Part shown: piece after piece, positions 1 to 11,792 of the stretch | How positions within the stretch are numbered: the stretch's first letter is position 1 | Layout of the letters: every line of letters begins with the position of its first letter | Source: Verticillium longisporum | Taxonomy: Eukaryota; Ascomycota; Sordariomycetes; Glomerellales; Plectosphaerellaceae | NCBI GenBank assembly: GCA_019188255.1 | Contig: JAETXT010000005.1 | Location: forward strand, 992,001-1,056,000 | Reading direction: 5' to 3' | Length of the DNA stretch: 64,000 nucleotides | Notes under the pieces: generated by a model | What the model was told of the DNA's origin: nothing | Databases searched by the model: none | Seen by the model: only the letters and a program-made list of their open reading frames with translations | Program-made: the position numbers and the translations under genes

Positions 1-2762
1 AAGTACACCATCATGTCTTTTTTCCACGCCATACATCTCTACCTTTATCTTTGGCGCCAGTAAGCCACCACCAGCATAGCCAACTGGAAATGGCCATCCC
101 CTGCCTACCCGCTCAGCCTAGCTAGCTCGTGGCTTGGCTTGATAGTTCCTCGACGAAGGCGGGCCGCTTCGTCACCCCATTGGTTACGTTCGACGACGGT
201 GTGACCGCTGGCCTAATCAGAGTAATGTACTCGCCCAATACCATGGCGCCACGGAGATCAGTGTGGGAGAGTCCTCGAATCTTGTTGCTCCATGCTCTCG
301 CTGAGCACTTGTCAAGTTGCATATGCACCCGCCGCTAGCATCTCGTTTCCGTAAGACAAAACCTCGGGGACGAACCCCACCTCATTCAATGAGGTAGCCG
401 GCGGTTTTCCAGAGCGGCCCATGCCTGTTTACCCCTCTGCGATAAACCAGTACTCTTGTGGGTTCACTTCTAATCTATAATCTGTAATCTATAGCTTTTT
501 TCCGCCTGGCGCAACTATCGAATAGGCTGCCGGGGTGTACCCAGTCGTGGCTTTCCGGGAAAGCCTCAATGGGCTCAATGGACCCACGACGTGCGATGAA
601 AGCAGCCTGATCACACGGCAGCGTCAGCTTATTGACCCGGGTGCAGATATCTTGTCCCCCACTGCGCCGTTGTAAATATCGCGACGACCCCTGTCAATCA
701 AGCTCACGCATGGTCAGCCGCACTTGGTCGCCGCGTTGCCAACTGATCGACAACTCTGCCTGGACAGGGTCTGGAGGGGATCATCACATTTGGGGCTCTC
801 GGATGCCTTACCGGGCGGCCAGCCCTCAGTAATCAAGGTCGCTTGAGCAACGGCACGAACACGTAGAACAAGGCCACGGAACACTAGCTCGGGCAATAGT
901 TCCCCATCCCGCCTGGGTAAGATGATCTCCCGCCAAGGTGGGCTCTGGTTTGCCTCACAGGTTCAGACAAGGCCATCTGCTCGTGGCGCCAAGAACCACG
1001 CCAGACTAAGTCAGCCTCACCGCAGGTTGTTTCTGCGGATGCGATAAGAAGCAATCTAGCTTATAGGGAAGAGTTCGTGACATGATCTTCAGAGGCGTCG
1101 CTATGTCGCCACAAGTTTACGACTAGGCCTGACTAGGTGTTATTTTCACACGCTTGAAGGCTGCTATCACACCTCGCTTGCGTGAAGTCACGTCTTCACT
1201 TGATAAACCCAGCTGCGCATATGCCAATGTCTTAATGGCAGGGCTCCTGCTTTCGCATGATGGCACTGCAGGCTGTGTTTGCCCGCCCGAACCGGAGAGC
1301 TCCATGTACTGGTCTTGTCTGAGGGCGTTTCGTGGCTCGTATGCTCATGATCATACTGAACCCGCACCCAACAATCACTGATCTACGATGGGCCAATGTG
1401 TATGGCATGACTCCAGAGCAATCCATCGATGCCGCTACTTCAACACGTGCTGTTTCGACATGTATTAAGCTCCGGAGTAAGTTGTGAGAGAACTACCCCT
1501 TGGTTGAAGGGGACCAATAGCTTCACCCCCACACCCACCACCGACGAGAGAAGAAAGCGTGTTCAGCCAAAGAGATTCAGTGCCGCCCCTTTGGCACGCC
1601 GCACTTTGTCTCTGCAACACGAGGCGAGGATCAGCCTGCGGTCGTAGACGCATCCAAGTGGTGAACTAGAGCAGTGGGAAGCCACAGCGAGCCTCTCGAT
1701 TCGGACCCACAGTCATTGGAGGGAACGAAGAATGCTGTGTACCAACTCTGGCGTAGGGCTGCATCGCGCGTCCGCATGTCAAGTTGAATGCGTCGTCACC
1801 GTTTTCGACGGCTGTTGGAACCCGTCCGACCGGCATAATAGATCGACCATACGACCGTGCTGCGGGAAGCATGGTGTTCGTGCCGGGTGGAACTCACAGA
1901 AGACTCCAGCACGTTGTCTCGAGCGAACATTCAAGATGGCTCCCGTGAAACGTGTTTTGCGATCCTCAGAGCCTCGGCCTCTTCGATGATTCCCAACAGC
2001 GACGCAATGCTCGACGTGTCATGTCGGGCCTGGTCATAGCCATCGTGAGAAAGCCTGACTGGGCTCCGGTGCATTGTATGTCGCCCGGATTTCCAGGACC
2101 GCACCTGGCGCCTGAAAGTGCCCTTGGGCGAGTCGAAATCCAGTCGGCTACGTGATTAAACACTTTTGCCTACAGCATACTATGGGCTTTCCGAATGCAC
2201 TTTTGAATAGTAGCGAAATGTCGCCTCGAATATCATGTGTATTGCAGCTTTTTTTACCCAAATGCGCACGACACGACGGCGCGCCCGGCATGACTCATAG
2301 TGATCATCATTTGTCAGCCACATTCAGTATGGCAAAACCAAGTGAGGCTGGCAGGCGGCAGGCGGCAGGCGGCAGGCGGCAGGCGACTAGCATCGCCACA
2401 GCCTGGTGGACCCACAATCCCGTCATATGGACGACGACCTTCTTGCCTCCGCGGCGGATTTCTTCTCTCCTACCTTCAACGAACAGCACGATTGAGTAGA
2501 GAGGAGGATCCAGGGAAGCGAGTTATTCGTTCACGAGACTTGGGGATTTTCCTTGTTCCTCTTATTCCTTTCTTTTCGCCCTCGAGGTCCCGAGCTTTTC
2601 GGTTCGACCAGAGCATTTTAAAAGTCGCTGTATTTCAAAAAGCGCACGCGCCACAAAAATCTACGCCTCACCTCGCAAACGTAGGCAGGCACATAGCCAT
2701 TGCAGGCTTTTCACCCTCACACTGGACGGCAACACCCGCGACCAGGCTCACATCAACACATC
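1..2762. other. Intergenic stretch, no gene recognised
   Basis: Only short overlapping reading frames are present on both strands, none with a recognisable domain or plausible exon chain. Base composition is ordinary and not RIP-degraded. The last few hundred bases are the promoter and 5' leader of the NF-X1-type gene that starts at 2763. Confidence 0.5.
2348..2386. repeat. GGCAGGC-type tandem repeat
   Basis: A 7-bp unit (GGCAGGC) is repeated about five times in the upstream region of the NF-X1-type gene. It is a simple minisatellite; no function is evident. Confidence 0.8.
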
Positions 2763-5700
2763 ATGCCGGCAGAGGCAAGCTCGGCTCCTGCGAGTGATGG
2801 CGCCCAGGGAGGTCGGGGACGCCCGAGGCAGCGGAGGAGAGGGCAGCGCGGCGGTCGAGGCGGACAGGGGCAGGGCCGTGGCGGCGCTGCTGAGCAGGGC
2901 GGACAGTCGGCGACTACTGCTCCTGTCGAGAGAACCAACGACTCTCCGACACCTGCAAACGATCCAGGCGATGCCGTTGCATCGTCATCGTCGCGAGGGC
3001 GGGGGAGGGCTAGGGGAAGGGCACGAGGTGGCGGCGGTGGAGGCTTGAGGGCTGGCAGGGGCGGTGCTGCCGTTCGCGGTGGAGGCTTCGTTGCGGGAAC
3101 GCAGAGGACCTTTGGCGGCCACCTGACGTCAGAAATGGCGGATGGTGGAGGTCAGGTCAACGGGGACGCTGGGCTGAGTGCGGCGGCTGCTGAGTTTGTG
3201 CCCGGCCAGGCTATCGCTCCGAAGAGGTATGTCGCTGTGCCTCGTGGCGCATCGGGAAGCACAAGAGAGAGAATAAAAGAACGCGAAACTAACTATGGAC
3301 CAGCAGACAACCGCCCAGGCAGAAAGCATCTCAATATCCGCTGGCTCCAAAATCAACGGCTGAGGATCTGCCCACTCGTATTCACCAGGACATCAGCAAT
3401 GGCCAATATGAGTGTGTCATTTGCGCCAGCGAAGTCCTACGGTCCTCGAAGGTTTGGTCCTGTAACCTGTGCTGGACTGTCGTCCATCTTCCCTGCGTCA
3501 AGAAATGGCATAAGAGTCAGATCGAGAAGCTGAACCCCCGGGAACAAGAGCAGCCCGACCAGCCCAGGACATGGCGATGCCCTGGCTGCAACTCAAAGTT
3601 GACGGAACACCCCAGCTCATACCACTGCTGGTGTGGCAAAGACATTAACCCCCAGAATGTTGGCAGTCTGCCGCCTCACTCGTGCGGCCAAACCTGCACG
3701 AAGCCGCGAGCGACATGTCCTCATCTCTGCTTTTCAGACTGTCACGCCGGGCCGTGTCGTCCGTGCGATTTGATGGGACCGACACAGCCCTGTTTCTGCG
3801 GCAAGCAGGAGAGCACCAAGCGTTGCAGCGACACCGACTATGATAATGGCTGGTGCTGCAAGGAGATTTGCGGCGACCTGCTGCCATGCGGAGAGCACTT
3901 TTGTGAACAAGAGTGCCACTCTGGCCTATGTGGCAGCTGTACCGTGCCGATGATATCACGTTGCTATTGTGGTAAGGTCGAGAAGGAGATTCCTTGCGAT
4001 CGTCGGGACGAGGTGCGGACTTCTTTCAATTATGGCCAAATTGACGCTGCGGAAACGGATGCTGTGAAATCTCAAGAGCCGTTCGATGGCTGTTTCGACT
4101 GCGGGGCTTCTTGTGGACGGAAGTACGACTGTGGTCATCACGAATGCCAGAAAACCTGCCACCCCCAGGATGAGGTTGAGGCTCATTGTCCATTTTCTCC
4201 CGATGTTGTCGAGAACTGCCCTTGCGGCAAAACGCCGCTGGAACGACTGGTCGAACAACCACGGCAGTCATGCCAGGATCCTGTTCCTCACTGTCAGGAA
4301 ACATGCGGCAAAATCCTAGCGTGCGGACACGAGTGCGACAGGACGTGCCACGTTGGCCCTTGCCCACCTTGTTACCAGAGGATGGACATTTCCTGCAGAT
4401 GCGGCCGCACATCCAGCCGGACGCTCTGCCACGGCGACGATATGGCTCTTCCCGTGTGCATGAGAGTGTGCCAAGCGCAGTTGAACTGCGGCCGTCACCA
4501 GTGCGGCGACCGCTGCTGTCCTGGCGAGAAGAAGGCGGTTGAGAGGCAGGCAGCAAAGCGGAAGAATAAGCTGCAGAGCCCGGATGAGATTGAGGCCGAG
4601 CATATCTGCATCCGCGTTTGTGGGAGGACCCTCAAGTGCGGTGCTCATCAGTGCCAGCAGATATGTCACCGAGGGCCGTGCGGGAGTTGTCTCGAGGCCG
4701 TCTTTGACGAAATCAGCTGCACTTGTGGCCGCACGGTGTTGCAGCCGCCTCAACCATGTGGAACTAGACCTCCAGAGTGTCGTTTCGACTGCACGAGGCG
4801 GCCGGTCTGTGGACATCCGCCGGTGTCGCACAACTGTCATCCCGATGACGTCGCGTGCCCAAAGTGCCCATTCTTGGTTGAAAAGCCATGCATCTGTGGT
4901 AAGCAGAGACTCAAGAACCAGCCATGCTGGTTCGAAGAGGTCCGCTGTGGACTTCCCTGCAATGAGAAGCTTAAATGCGGGTAAGTTTCGGTCGTTGAGG
5001 TGCTCAGCAGGATGACGCTGACACGGTAGCAGAACGCATACGTGCAAAAAGCAGTGCCATCGACCCGGTCAATGTGAGGATGCAGACATAACTGGCTCTC
5101 ACTGTAATCAGCCTTGTGGCAAATCGAGAAAGTCGTGCGGGCACGCAGACCAAGATAACTGCCATGCCCCATACCGTAAGCAACACCGTCATTCCCGCGG
5201 ACTTTGATGCTAACAATCACCAGCCTGCAAAGAGGATAAGGCGTGTCAGGCTAAGGAGTTTATCACTTGTGCTTGCCAACACCGCAAGAAGGAGATCAAA
5301 TGTCTCGCCACCCGCATCAACCCGGAGCCTGAACGCGAGACCCTCAAGTGCGACGACGAGTGCCTTCGTCTCCAGCGCAACCAGAAACTTGCAGCCGCCC
5401 TTAGCATCGATCCTGCAACGCACACCGACGACCATGTTCCCTACTCCGATACCACGCTGAAGCTATTCCGCGAAAGCGTGCGTTGGTGTCAGACCCAAGA
5501 GCGCGAGTTCCGCGTCTTCGCCTCGGATGCCGATGAAAAGCGCATACGCTTCAAGCCCATGCCGCCTTCGCAGCGAGCCTTCCTCCACGCCCTTGCCGAG
5601 GACTTTGGCCTGGACACGGAGAGCCAGGACCCCGAGCCGCACCGTCACGTCAGCGTCTTCAAGACGCCGCGTTTCGTGTCGGCGCCCTCCAAGACCCTCG

Positions 5701-6274
5701 CTCAGTGCGTCAAGATCAAGAATGTGCAAGCTGCGGCGGCCAAGGCCGGAGCATCCGCGTCCGAGGCGCCCAAGCAGGCGCCGTTCAACGCGCTGCTGCT
5801 CTCGACCCCGCGGTTCGCGCTGACCATTGAAGAGCTGGATGCTGCTCTTGCAGGAGATTTTGCGGCGCATAACAATCTGTCTTTTACGACGAGCTTTCTG
5901 CCGTCAGATGAGGTCCTCGTCCGCGCGACGCCCGTCTCGAGCTGGGGCTCCAGCACTGCGAACGTCGAGACCTCGCTCGCGAACCTCAAACCCGCAATCG
6001 CACGCACAGTTGCTAAGGCCGGCCTCGCCGGTGCCGTGACGCTCGTGCATGCAGACCAGGACCAGAATGTCTTGCGGAGAGAGGTCACGGGGAGACGAAG
6101 GATGCTGGCGGCTGGAGCTCCGTCGTGGGGCGGAGGCCGCAGGCTGCGGCGCCGGCGCCTGTCGAGAAGAAGCCTGCCAGTGGGTTCGTGAGCTTCTCGA
6201 GGCTGCCGAGGAAGAAGATTGTGCAAGAGACGGAGGAAGACTGGGAGGCTGCTGCGGAGAAAATGGATGATTAG
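2763..6274 (+). CDS. NF-X1-type zinc-finger transcriptional regulator (FAP1-like), R3H domain
   Basis: Nuclear regulator of the NF-X1/FAP1 family. The predicted exons are 2763-3226, 3304-4980, 5030-5175 and 5224-6274, with GT-AG introns and a clear branch site (ctaac) in the first. The start is the ATG in MPAEASSAP. Domains in order are an Arg/Gly-rich N-terminus of about 150 residues, a RING/PHD-like cysteine module (CVICASEV ... CPGC), a long array of NF-X1 Cys/His fingers (CGQTC, CGEHFCEQEC, CGHECDRTC, CGRHQCG), and a C-terminal R3H domain near FKPMPPSQRAFLHALAEDFG. The reading frame breaks at the GGGG run at 6089-6092. One extra G would join REVTG to ETKDAGGWSSVVG and the tail ending EEDWEAAAEKMDD, giving about 1112 residues. 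Without it the protein ends at 6191. The family is certain; the C-terminus depends on that base. Confidence 0.93.
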
Positions 6275-7985
6275 GCTCTGGCCGTTCTCATTTTTCAGTC
6301 GCCGTGAGACTACAGCTTCGTTCAAGATATAAACTAATGGCAATTCTTTCTTAAAATCATAAATCTTGGCGTCTGCGCCTATCACATGCACAAAACATCC
6401 GAGGGCCGATAAGATGCCATCAACCAGGGAGATACCTTCGGTCTGTTGGCATTACCTCTAAAATGGCTAAAAGAATTCGTTAAGGACGTCTGTCCAGTGT
6501 CTCGTGATCTTCTATTTGTGGTCGTGAGCCCAGACTGCGACGGTCGATATAGCTTGTACATAGGTAGTGAGTTGTGATTCGGACGAAGATGCAGTAAACT
6601 CTTCATTCACGAAGGCCTTTTTCCCTACTAGACTAAAATTTTCCACTTACCCTGAAGGCATCATGAGCCGAGGCGAGCCAGACACAAGACCCCCCCCCTC
6701 ACGACATCAGCTACCGTCTCTGCGGTCCACGCCCACGACGAAGAAGCCTTTCCTTCTTCAAGCCGGACGTTATCGCCAAGTCAGCCGGTCCCATCAACAC
6801 CTCCCAAACTATGAACAGGACATGCCATCCTAACAGGAGAGCGGCTAGCATACGCCAACCCTCAAGGCACGACGCTACGTCCGGGAGGTCTGAGAGCATC
6901 GGCGCTGGCCAAAGGCGTCCCAACCAAGTCCACCACACGCATCTGCGACCCCGTCATACCCCGTCTTGCCCGTCCATGACAAAAATTACCGTCCCGCCCT
7001 GCAGTCGTTCGAAGTCGCGGGGGGGTGCCACACCCGAGACGCGCGGTCCGCGAACGAATCAGCCACCTCGTATTCGACCCAAGACAGAAAAAAAGCAGCT
7101 CATGGTTTCTCTCTGCCCGAGACGAGAGACTGCTGCCGACAAGCAAAAAGCCAGGGCGGCAGAGGGTGAAAAGTCAAACCTCCGCTGCGTGTCAGAGAGC
7201 TCCGCTGGCTCTTTGTCCGACTGTTGCAGCTTGGAGCACGATGCGGATCTGGACGAGACGTAGGGACCCAATACTCCAAACTTTCCTCCCGGCAGAGCGG
7301 GGCTCATGACGAAACCCAGTATATCCTCTGAGCAGTCTGAACTTTCGTTTTCCCAGATGTGTTCAGCGCGACTTGGTGGTGCCCGGGTGATCGCAACGAC
7401 AGAAGCTAGCTGCACCATGGGCCGTCGAAGGAGTCGGCGGTTACTGTCTTGATGCATGCATAGGCACCAGCTCCGTCTTGCACGCAGACGCCAGATGCGC
7501 AAGCAATCCATATAAGCATTCATCGTGGACTTCGTCAGTGTGTATGTACAGGTCGTCGGTACCTATGTAACATGCTCCTCTCCTCCCCCGCCGCCACCCC
7601 CGACGTGTGTCGACTCTCTAGGAGTGAATTAATAAAAAGAAAATACCGAGAGGGTATCGCTTGATGATGACCACCTCAGCCAGGGAGAAACCCCGCCCAT
7701 GGTCGAGCGCTTTGTCCAATGCAGCCGCCGTTTTCCATTCTCAATGTCGCATCTCAGCCACGCCTGCACGCCTGCCATTCACGCCTCGCTGCCACCCTTC
7801 GCATGCCCCGCGTTCACAATAGGCTTCACCATCGGCAGCCTGTTCCGTCTGCATTGTCGGCAGACCAACAGCCTCCCGACGGAGCGCCGCCTCGTCCTCA
7901 CCCGCGCTTCGTGCTGGTCCTGCTGCTGCTCCTCTTCTTCGCGGGCCGCGGTGCCCAGGGCTTTCCTTTTCGCGCCATGTCTTTC
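6275..7985. other. Intergenic stretch between two convergent genes
   Basis: This stretch holds the 3' ends of the NF-X1-type gene (+) and the BEM46-like gene (-). Several frames between 6660 and 7310 on the plus strand are open and somewhat protein-like, but they need multiple frame changes and match no family I know, so no gene is called. Confidence 0.4.
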
Positions 7986-9449
7986 CTACAAGCGCTGTCG
8001 GTCGGCCTTCTGTTCGTCGCCCGTGACGGAGGTGATAAAGTCGGAGATCGCCTCGAAGTACCCTTCCTCGAGTACGCTCGAGTTGTGGTCGCCACCGGGC
8101 AGCGGCTTCCAGATCTTGATGGGAGCTGTGGCGAGGTCGTAGAGCTGGCGCATGTGGTTTGGCCTATGATGTTGCTGGTGTCAGCGGTCGCGAGTCCTCG
8201 AGTGATCAAGTTTTCAAAGACAGATTGAAGTTCTTCGTGTCAGACAATAAGTGGTGAAAAAGGTTATTCAGCGCTCCCCCGAGAGGAAACTCATCTTTTG
8301 TGGGTGATAATTTGGCATCATGCAAGAAGAAAACAAAAGAAAGGGGGCCGATGCAAAACTCACGGAACAATCTCATCCTGCAGGCCGGACAGGAAAAGGA
8401 TCGGCACGGACACGTTATGGATGACCGAGTCGGTCGGCCAGACCTGGTGGCAGAGGTAGGTCAGGTAGCGGGCCGGTGGGATGACGGAGGGGATGAGCTT
8501 CCGCATCGAGAGGAACGTGTTTTCGAGGACGAGGCCCGCAATATCGCCGTGCTTCTGGTGCTTCGAGACGAGCTTGACGGCGACGGCGCCGCCCAGGCTC
8601 TGGCCGTAGACGACCAGCTTATGGTTGCTCGTCTCGGCGCGGGCGCGGAGGTACTCGATGGCGGTCTGGGCGTCGGTGTAGAGTCCCGATTCGTCAGGCT
8701 CGCCGGTCGACAGACCGTAGCCGCGGTACTCGAGCATGAAGACGTTGCAGCCGATGAAGTTGATCAGCATGCGGGCGATGGGCAGGCGGTGGCCGATGTT
8801 GCCGGCGTTGCCGTGGAACATGAGCACCGTGATGTCGGAGTTGCGATTGCCACGGGGGCCGCGAATGTAGAAGGCGGACAGCTTCTCGCCATCGTTGGTA
8901 GGGATCACCAGCTCTTCGAAATCCTTAATGCCGAACTGGGATGGTCGGGGCACTTCGGTGCGGGCATTCGGGGGCATGTGTGAAGGGTAGATGAGGGCCC
9001 TGGAGACGCGTTAGAGGGTGTTGCCCAAAAGGGGGGTCGGGGTATAAGAGTCGGGACTGGGCAACGTACTTCTGTTTGAAGTAGAGCAGCGAGGTCAGAA
9101 CCGCAGCAACGCCCTGTACAACACCCGTGTCAGCTTGTGTTACCCTTCAAGGCGGCCCTGGGCCGGTTCCGGCTACGCGCCTTCATGGTCAGGAATCGTG
9201 GGGTCTTGACATGGGGAGGACAATCCTGGCATCGGACGGAGGGGGAGGAGAAGGAGAAGGAGAAGAGGAGGAGAAGGAGGAGGAGAAGGGGGAGAAGAGG
9301 GAGAAGAGGGAGAAGGGGAGACAGCATGTAGTTCGTACCGTGGAGGCGAGGGCCGGAAGGCGCAGATAGGCCCCAGCAGTGCTCAACATGGATGCGGTCT
9401 GCTCGAGAAAGGTTGGCGAGTTGGAGGAGGGGGCGTTCGAGGAGGCCAT
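7986..9449 (-). CDS. bem46: BEM46-family alpha/beta hydrolase, membrane anchored
   Basis: Alpha/beta hydrolase of the BEM46/ABHD13 group, probably bound to an internal membrane (ER or plasma membrane) by its N-terminal segment. There are four exons on the minus strand, 9449-9339, 9113-9070, 8999-8364 and 8163-7986, giving 322 residues with every splice phase consistent. Residues about 30-52 (LPALASTGVAAVLTSLLYF) form a membrane anchor. The hydrolase core shows the oxyanion motif HGNAGNIGHR, the nucleophile elbow YGQSLGG, the acidic residue in LQDEIVPP and the histidine in GGDHNSS, so the Ser-Asp-His triad is complete. Intron 1 holds a long purine tract on the plus strand. The family is implicated in polarity and ascospore germination in fungi; the substrate is unknown. 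Confidence 0.93.
9240..9320. repeat. GGA/GAA-rich polypurine tract
   Basis: About 80 bases are almost purely purine on the plus strand (GGAGAAGGAG units). They lie inside intron 1 of the BEM46-like gene, where they read as a polypyrimidine tract. Confidence 0.85.
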
Positions 9450-9688
9450 GGCTTCGGGTCGAGCTTTAGCTTTGGACTTGGCTGGTGGTAATTGGACTGA
9501 GAGACGACGTGTCCGAGAAGCCGACCGTCACTTCATTGTCGAGAGGCGCTTTGTGGAGTGCAGGCAAGGGATGCAAGTGTGAAGGCTCTAGTCGGCCACT
9601 CGATGACTTTGTGGTCGTGATGTCTTGTCGGCGCGTTTCGCTCGTAAAGGGTCGTTGTTCGTGCCGAGATGGGTTGGGCGGTCAGCAG

Positions 9689-9721
<33 letters not shown>
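9689..9721. repeat. (GT)n microsatellite
   Basis: About 16 uninterrupted GT dinucleotides upstream of the BEM46-like gene. Confidence 0.9.
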
Positions 9722-9767
9722 ACCCGAAGAGGATGGAGAACAGAGATCAGAGGACAGGATGGGGGTT

Positions 9768-9799
9768 CCCAGAAGCCCAGAAGCCCAGAAGCCCAGAAG
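9768..9799. repeat. CCCAGAAG tandem repeat
   Basis: Four head-to-tail copies of an 8-bp unit (CCCAGAAG). The surrounding 9450-10066 interval holds no recognisable gene; a GGGGAA-type mini-repeat follows near 9895. Confidence 0.85.
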
Positions 9800-10066
9800 A
9801 CAAGACGAACGAGGCTCATCCCAACAGTTCCTGGTCTGTGCTCACCCCCGGCCACCCAGGGGTCGATCGTCTCAGAATGGGCGAGTCGGTGGGGGAAGGG
9901 GAAGGGGAAGGTGACATGGTTTGGGCGGCATATCGGCCATGCAATCAACACATGCTTGGTACCTGGTACCCCAACGACCCTTGCTGCATGATCCAAGGCC
10001 CCTTTGCAGTGTTGGGCTGATGATGCCTACGGTAGGTATCTACATAGTAGGTAGTAGGGCCAACTC

Positions 10067-11396
10067 TCAATCGTCATATATCCGCTCCAACAACCCAGGT
10101 CCATCCACGCGTCCCTTCGTCACGTCGTCTACCCAGCCTTGGATGCGCTTGGCGAGAAAGTCGTTGTCACACTTGCGTACTGCCATGTCCGGATCACGTT
10201 TCTGCGCGCTGGATTCGAACACCTCCATCCATCCGGGTTCTAGGCTTGCCATTTCTTCCAGGAACGTCTTCCTGAGACGTGTCAGTTCATACTCTTTCAC
10301 ATGGTCCCAGTACAACCCATCGATTTCTCCGTTGGGTTCGACGTCATAATTCGCCCTATCTGGCATGGAGTTCCGTGGTTGATCGTTAAGGAAAGTCGGG
10401 AAATAGCATGATGCCCACAGGGGAAGTGCTGAGACACACTCCCAGTCCACAACGCCAGTTAAATTTCCGTCCCTGTCCACGAGTATGTTATGCAAGGAGA
10501 GGTCGTCGTGGAACAGCATGGTCGCTTCAGGCTCGGGGTCCTGTGCGGGCGGAAACACAACGTCCACGAGAGGCTGAAGCTTCTTGATGATGTCCAGAGT
10601 CTGCTGGGCGTCATGCAGATCATCCTCATCGTCGCTCCCCATCTCGCTCTGCGCAGAATATTTCGCAATCTTGCCGTGGCTTTCTCGGCTGCTCAGCATC
10701 AGGCGCGCTTGCATCCAGTCGCGGGTCGTCTTGAACGGGCCGCGGGGTACGTCCTCGTGGATGCGGTGGTCCCAGAAGAAGTGCATCGACACGATGCGCC
10801 TGACTTCCGCCGACGGCGAGGAGGAATGGATGTTGCCAATGCCGCGACACTGCTTCCTGAAGACGTGCGACGCATAGCGACAAAACTTCTTCACCAGCTG
10901 CTCCTTGGTTGCATAGGCCATCGACTGCCAGCGCGTCGCCCAAACCTCGCCCGGCAGCTTGCTCATTAGGATCCACTCAAAACTAATGCGACTGTGCCGC
11001 GATGCATCGTGCAACATGACCTTTGGAACAGGCAGCTCAGTGTTCCGAGACATCCACTCCAATGTGGCAACTTCACTCTGTGTCTTGAATCGTGGGTCGA
11101 CAGGCAAAGACACCCTCAGGATGAGGTCATCCTGGCCCGCGGCCTGGACGAGGTAGAGCTTGTTGAAGGCGCCTTGCGCCACGAAGCTGATCTGACGCGC
11201 ATCCTTTCGATCCTAGCAGTGACTCGACGGTGGCGCGAATGGCTTCTGGATCCGGCTCACGGGTCCAGCGTGGCTCGCTCGACAAGGTATTTACAACCCA
11301 CTCAAGCCCTTCGAAACATGCACGATCGAGAGCCATGGCACGGCTATGAGCCCTGGGTTTGGAAGCAGACTGCTGAGTTGGCGAGGCGTCAGCCAT
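10067..11396 (-). CDS. APH-fold phosphotransferase family protein
   Basis: Member of the large fungal aminoglycoside-phosphotransferase/choline-kinase-like (APH) family, predicted to be cytosolic with unknown substrate. The start is the ATG at 11396 (MADASPTQQS). Motifs include SFVAQGAFNKLYLV (nucleotide loop), the catalytic loop LFHDDLSLHNILVD (HxDxxxxN type) and VVDWE (metal-binding aspartate). There is a one-base frame break between LLGSK and DARQISFVAQG, at the AAA run on the minus strand (11205-11207). Dropping one A restores a continuous frame of 442 residues, about the usual family length. No intron of plausible size explains the shift. A sequence error is the likeliest cause, but a real null allele cannot be excluded. 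Confidence 0.87.
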
Positions 11397-11792
11397 GTCG
11401 AGGGGGGCTTTGTGGTGCAGAATGATGGCAGCTGGCCAGTTGGTTCATGTGTTGTCAATTTCCGAATGAAACATCAAGTCAACACGTGATATTACCCCTC
11501 CCCAGCCACCAACAACAGCTCAGGAATCAGCTCTTCTCGGCCTTCCAATTCTTCATCACAATCCTACACGACGCATCTCTTGGATGATGGGCAAAGTCAT
11601 ATGACGCAGCAGGAAGCGTCTTGCGCACCTTTATTGCATGATGTTATATGGATAAGTACGGAACTAAAGTATCTACTAAACAAGGACAAGCGTCCAGTGG
11701 ATCGCCAGAAGGAAAAAAACAAACACGGCAAATCACCAAAGCGACTGGCTCAACCTCGTCATGAAGCCTCGTCATTCAACCGACTTGTAGGC
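11397..11792. other. Intergenic, tail of pectin lyase and upstream of APH gene
   Basis: About 400 bases with no gene; holds the promoter side of the APH-like gene and the 3' flank of the pectin lyase gene. Confidence 0.5.

Noticed and set aside
6660..7310. Protein-like plus-strand segments between NF-X1 and BEM46 genes
   Set aside because: Would need several frame changes without splice sites or family support.
9689..9799. Short direct repeats as a CRISPR-like array
   Set aside because: They are contiguous microsatellites without spacers, in a eukaryotic genome.
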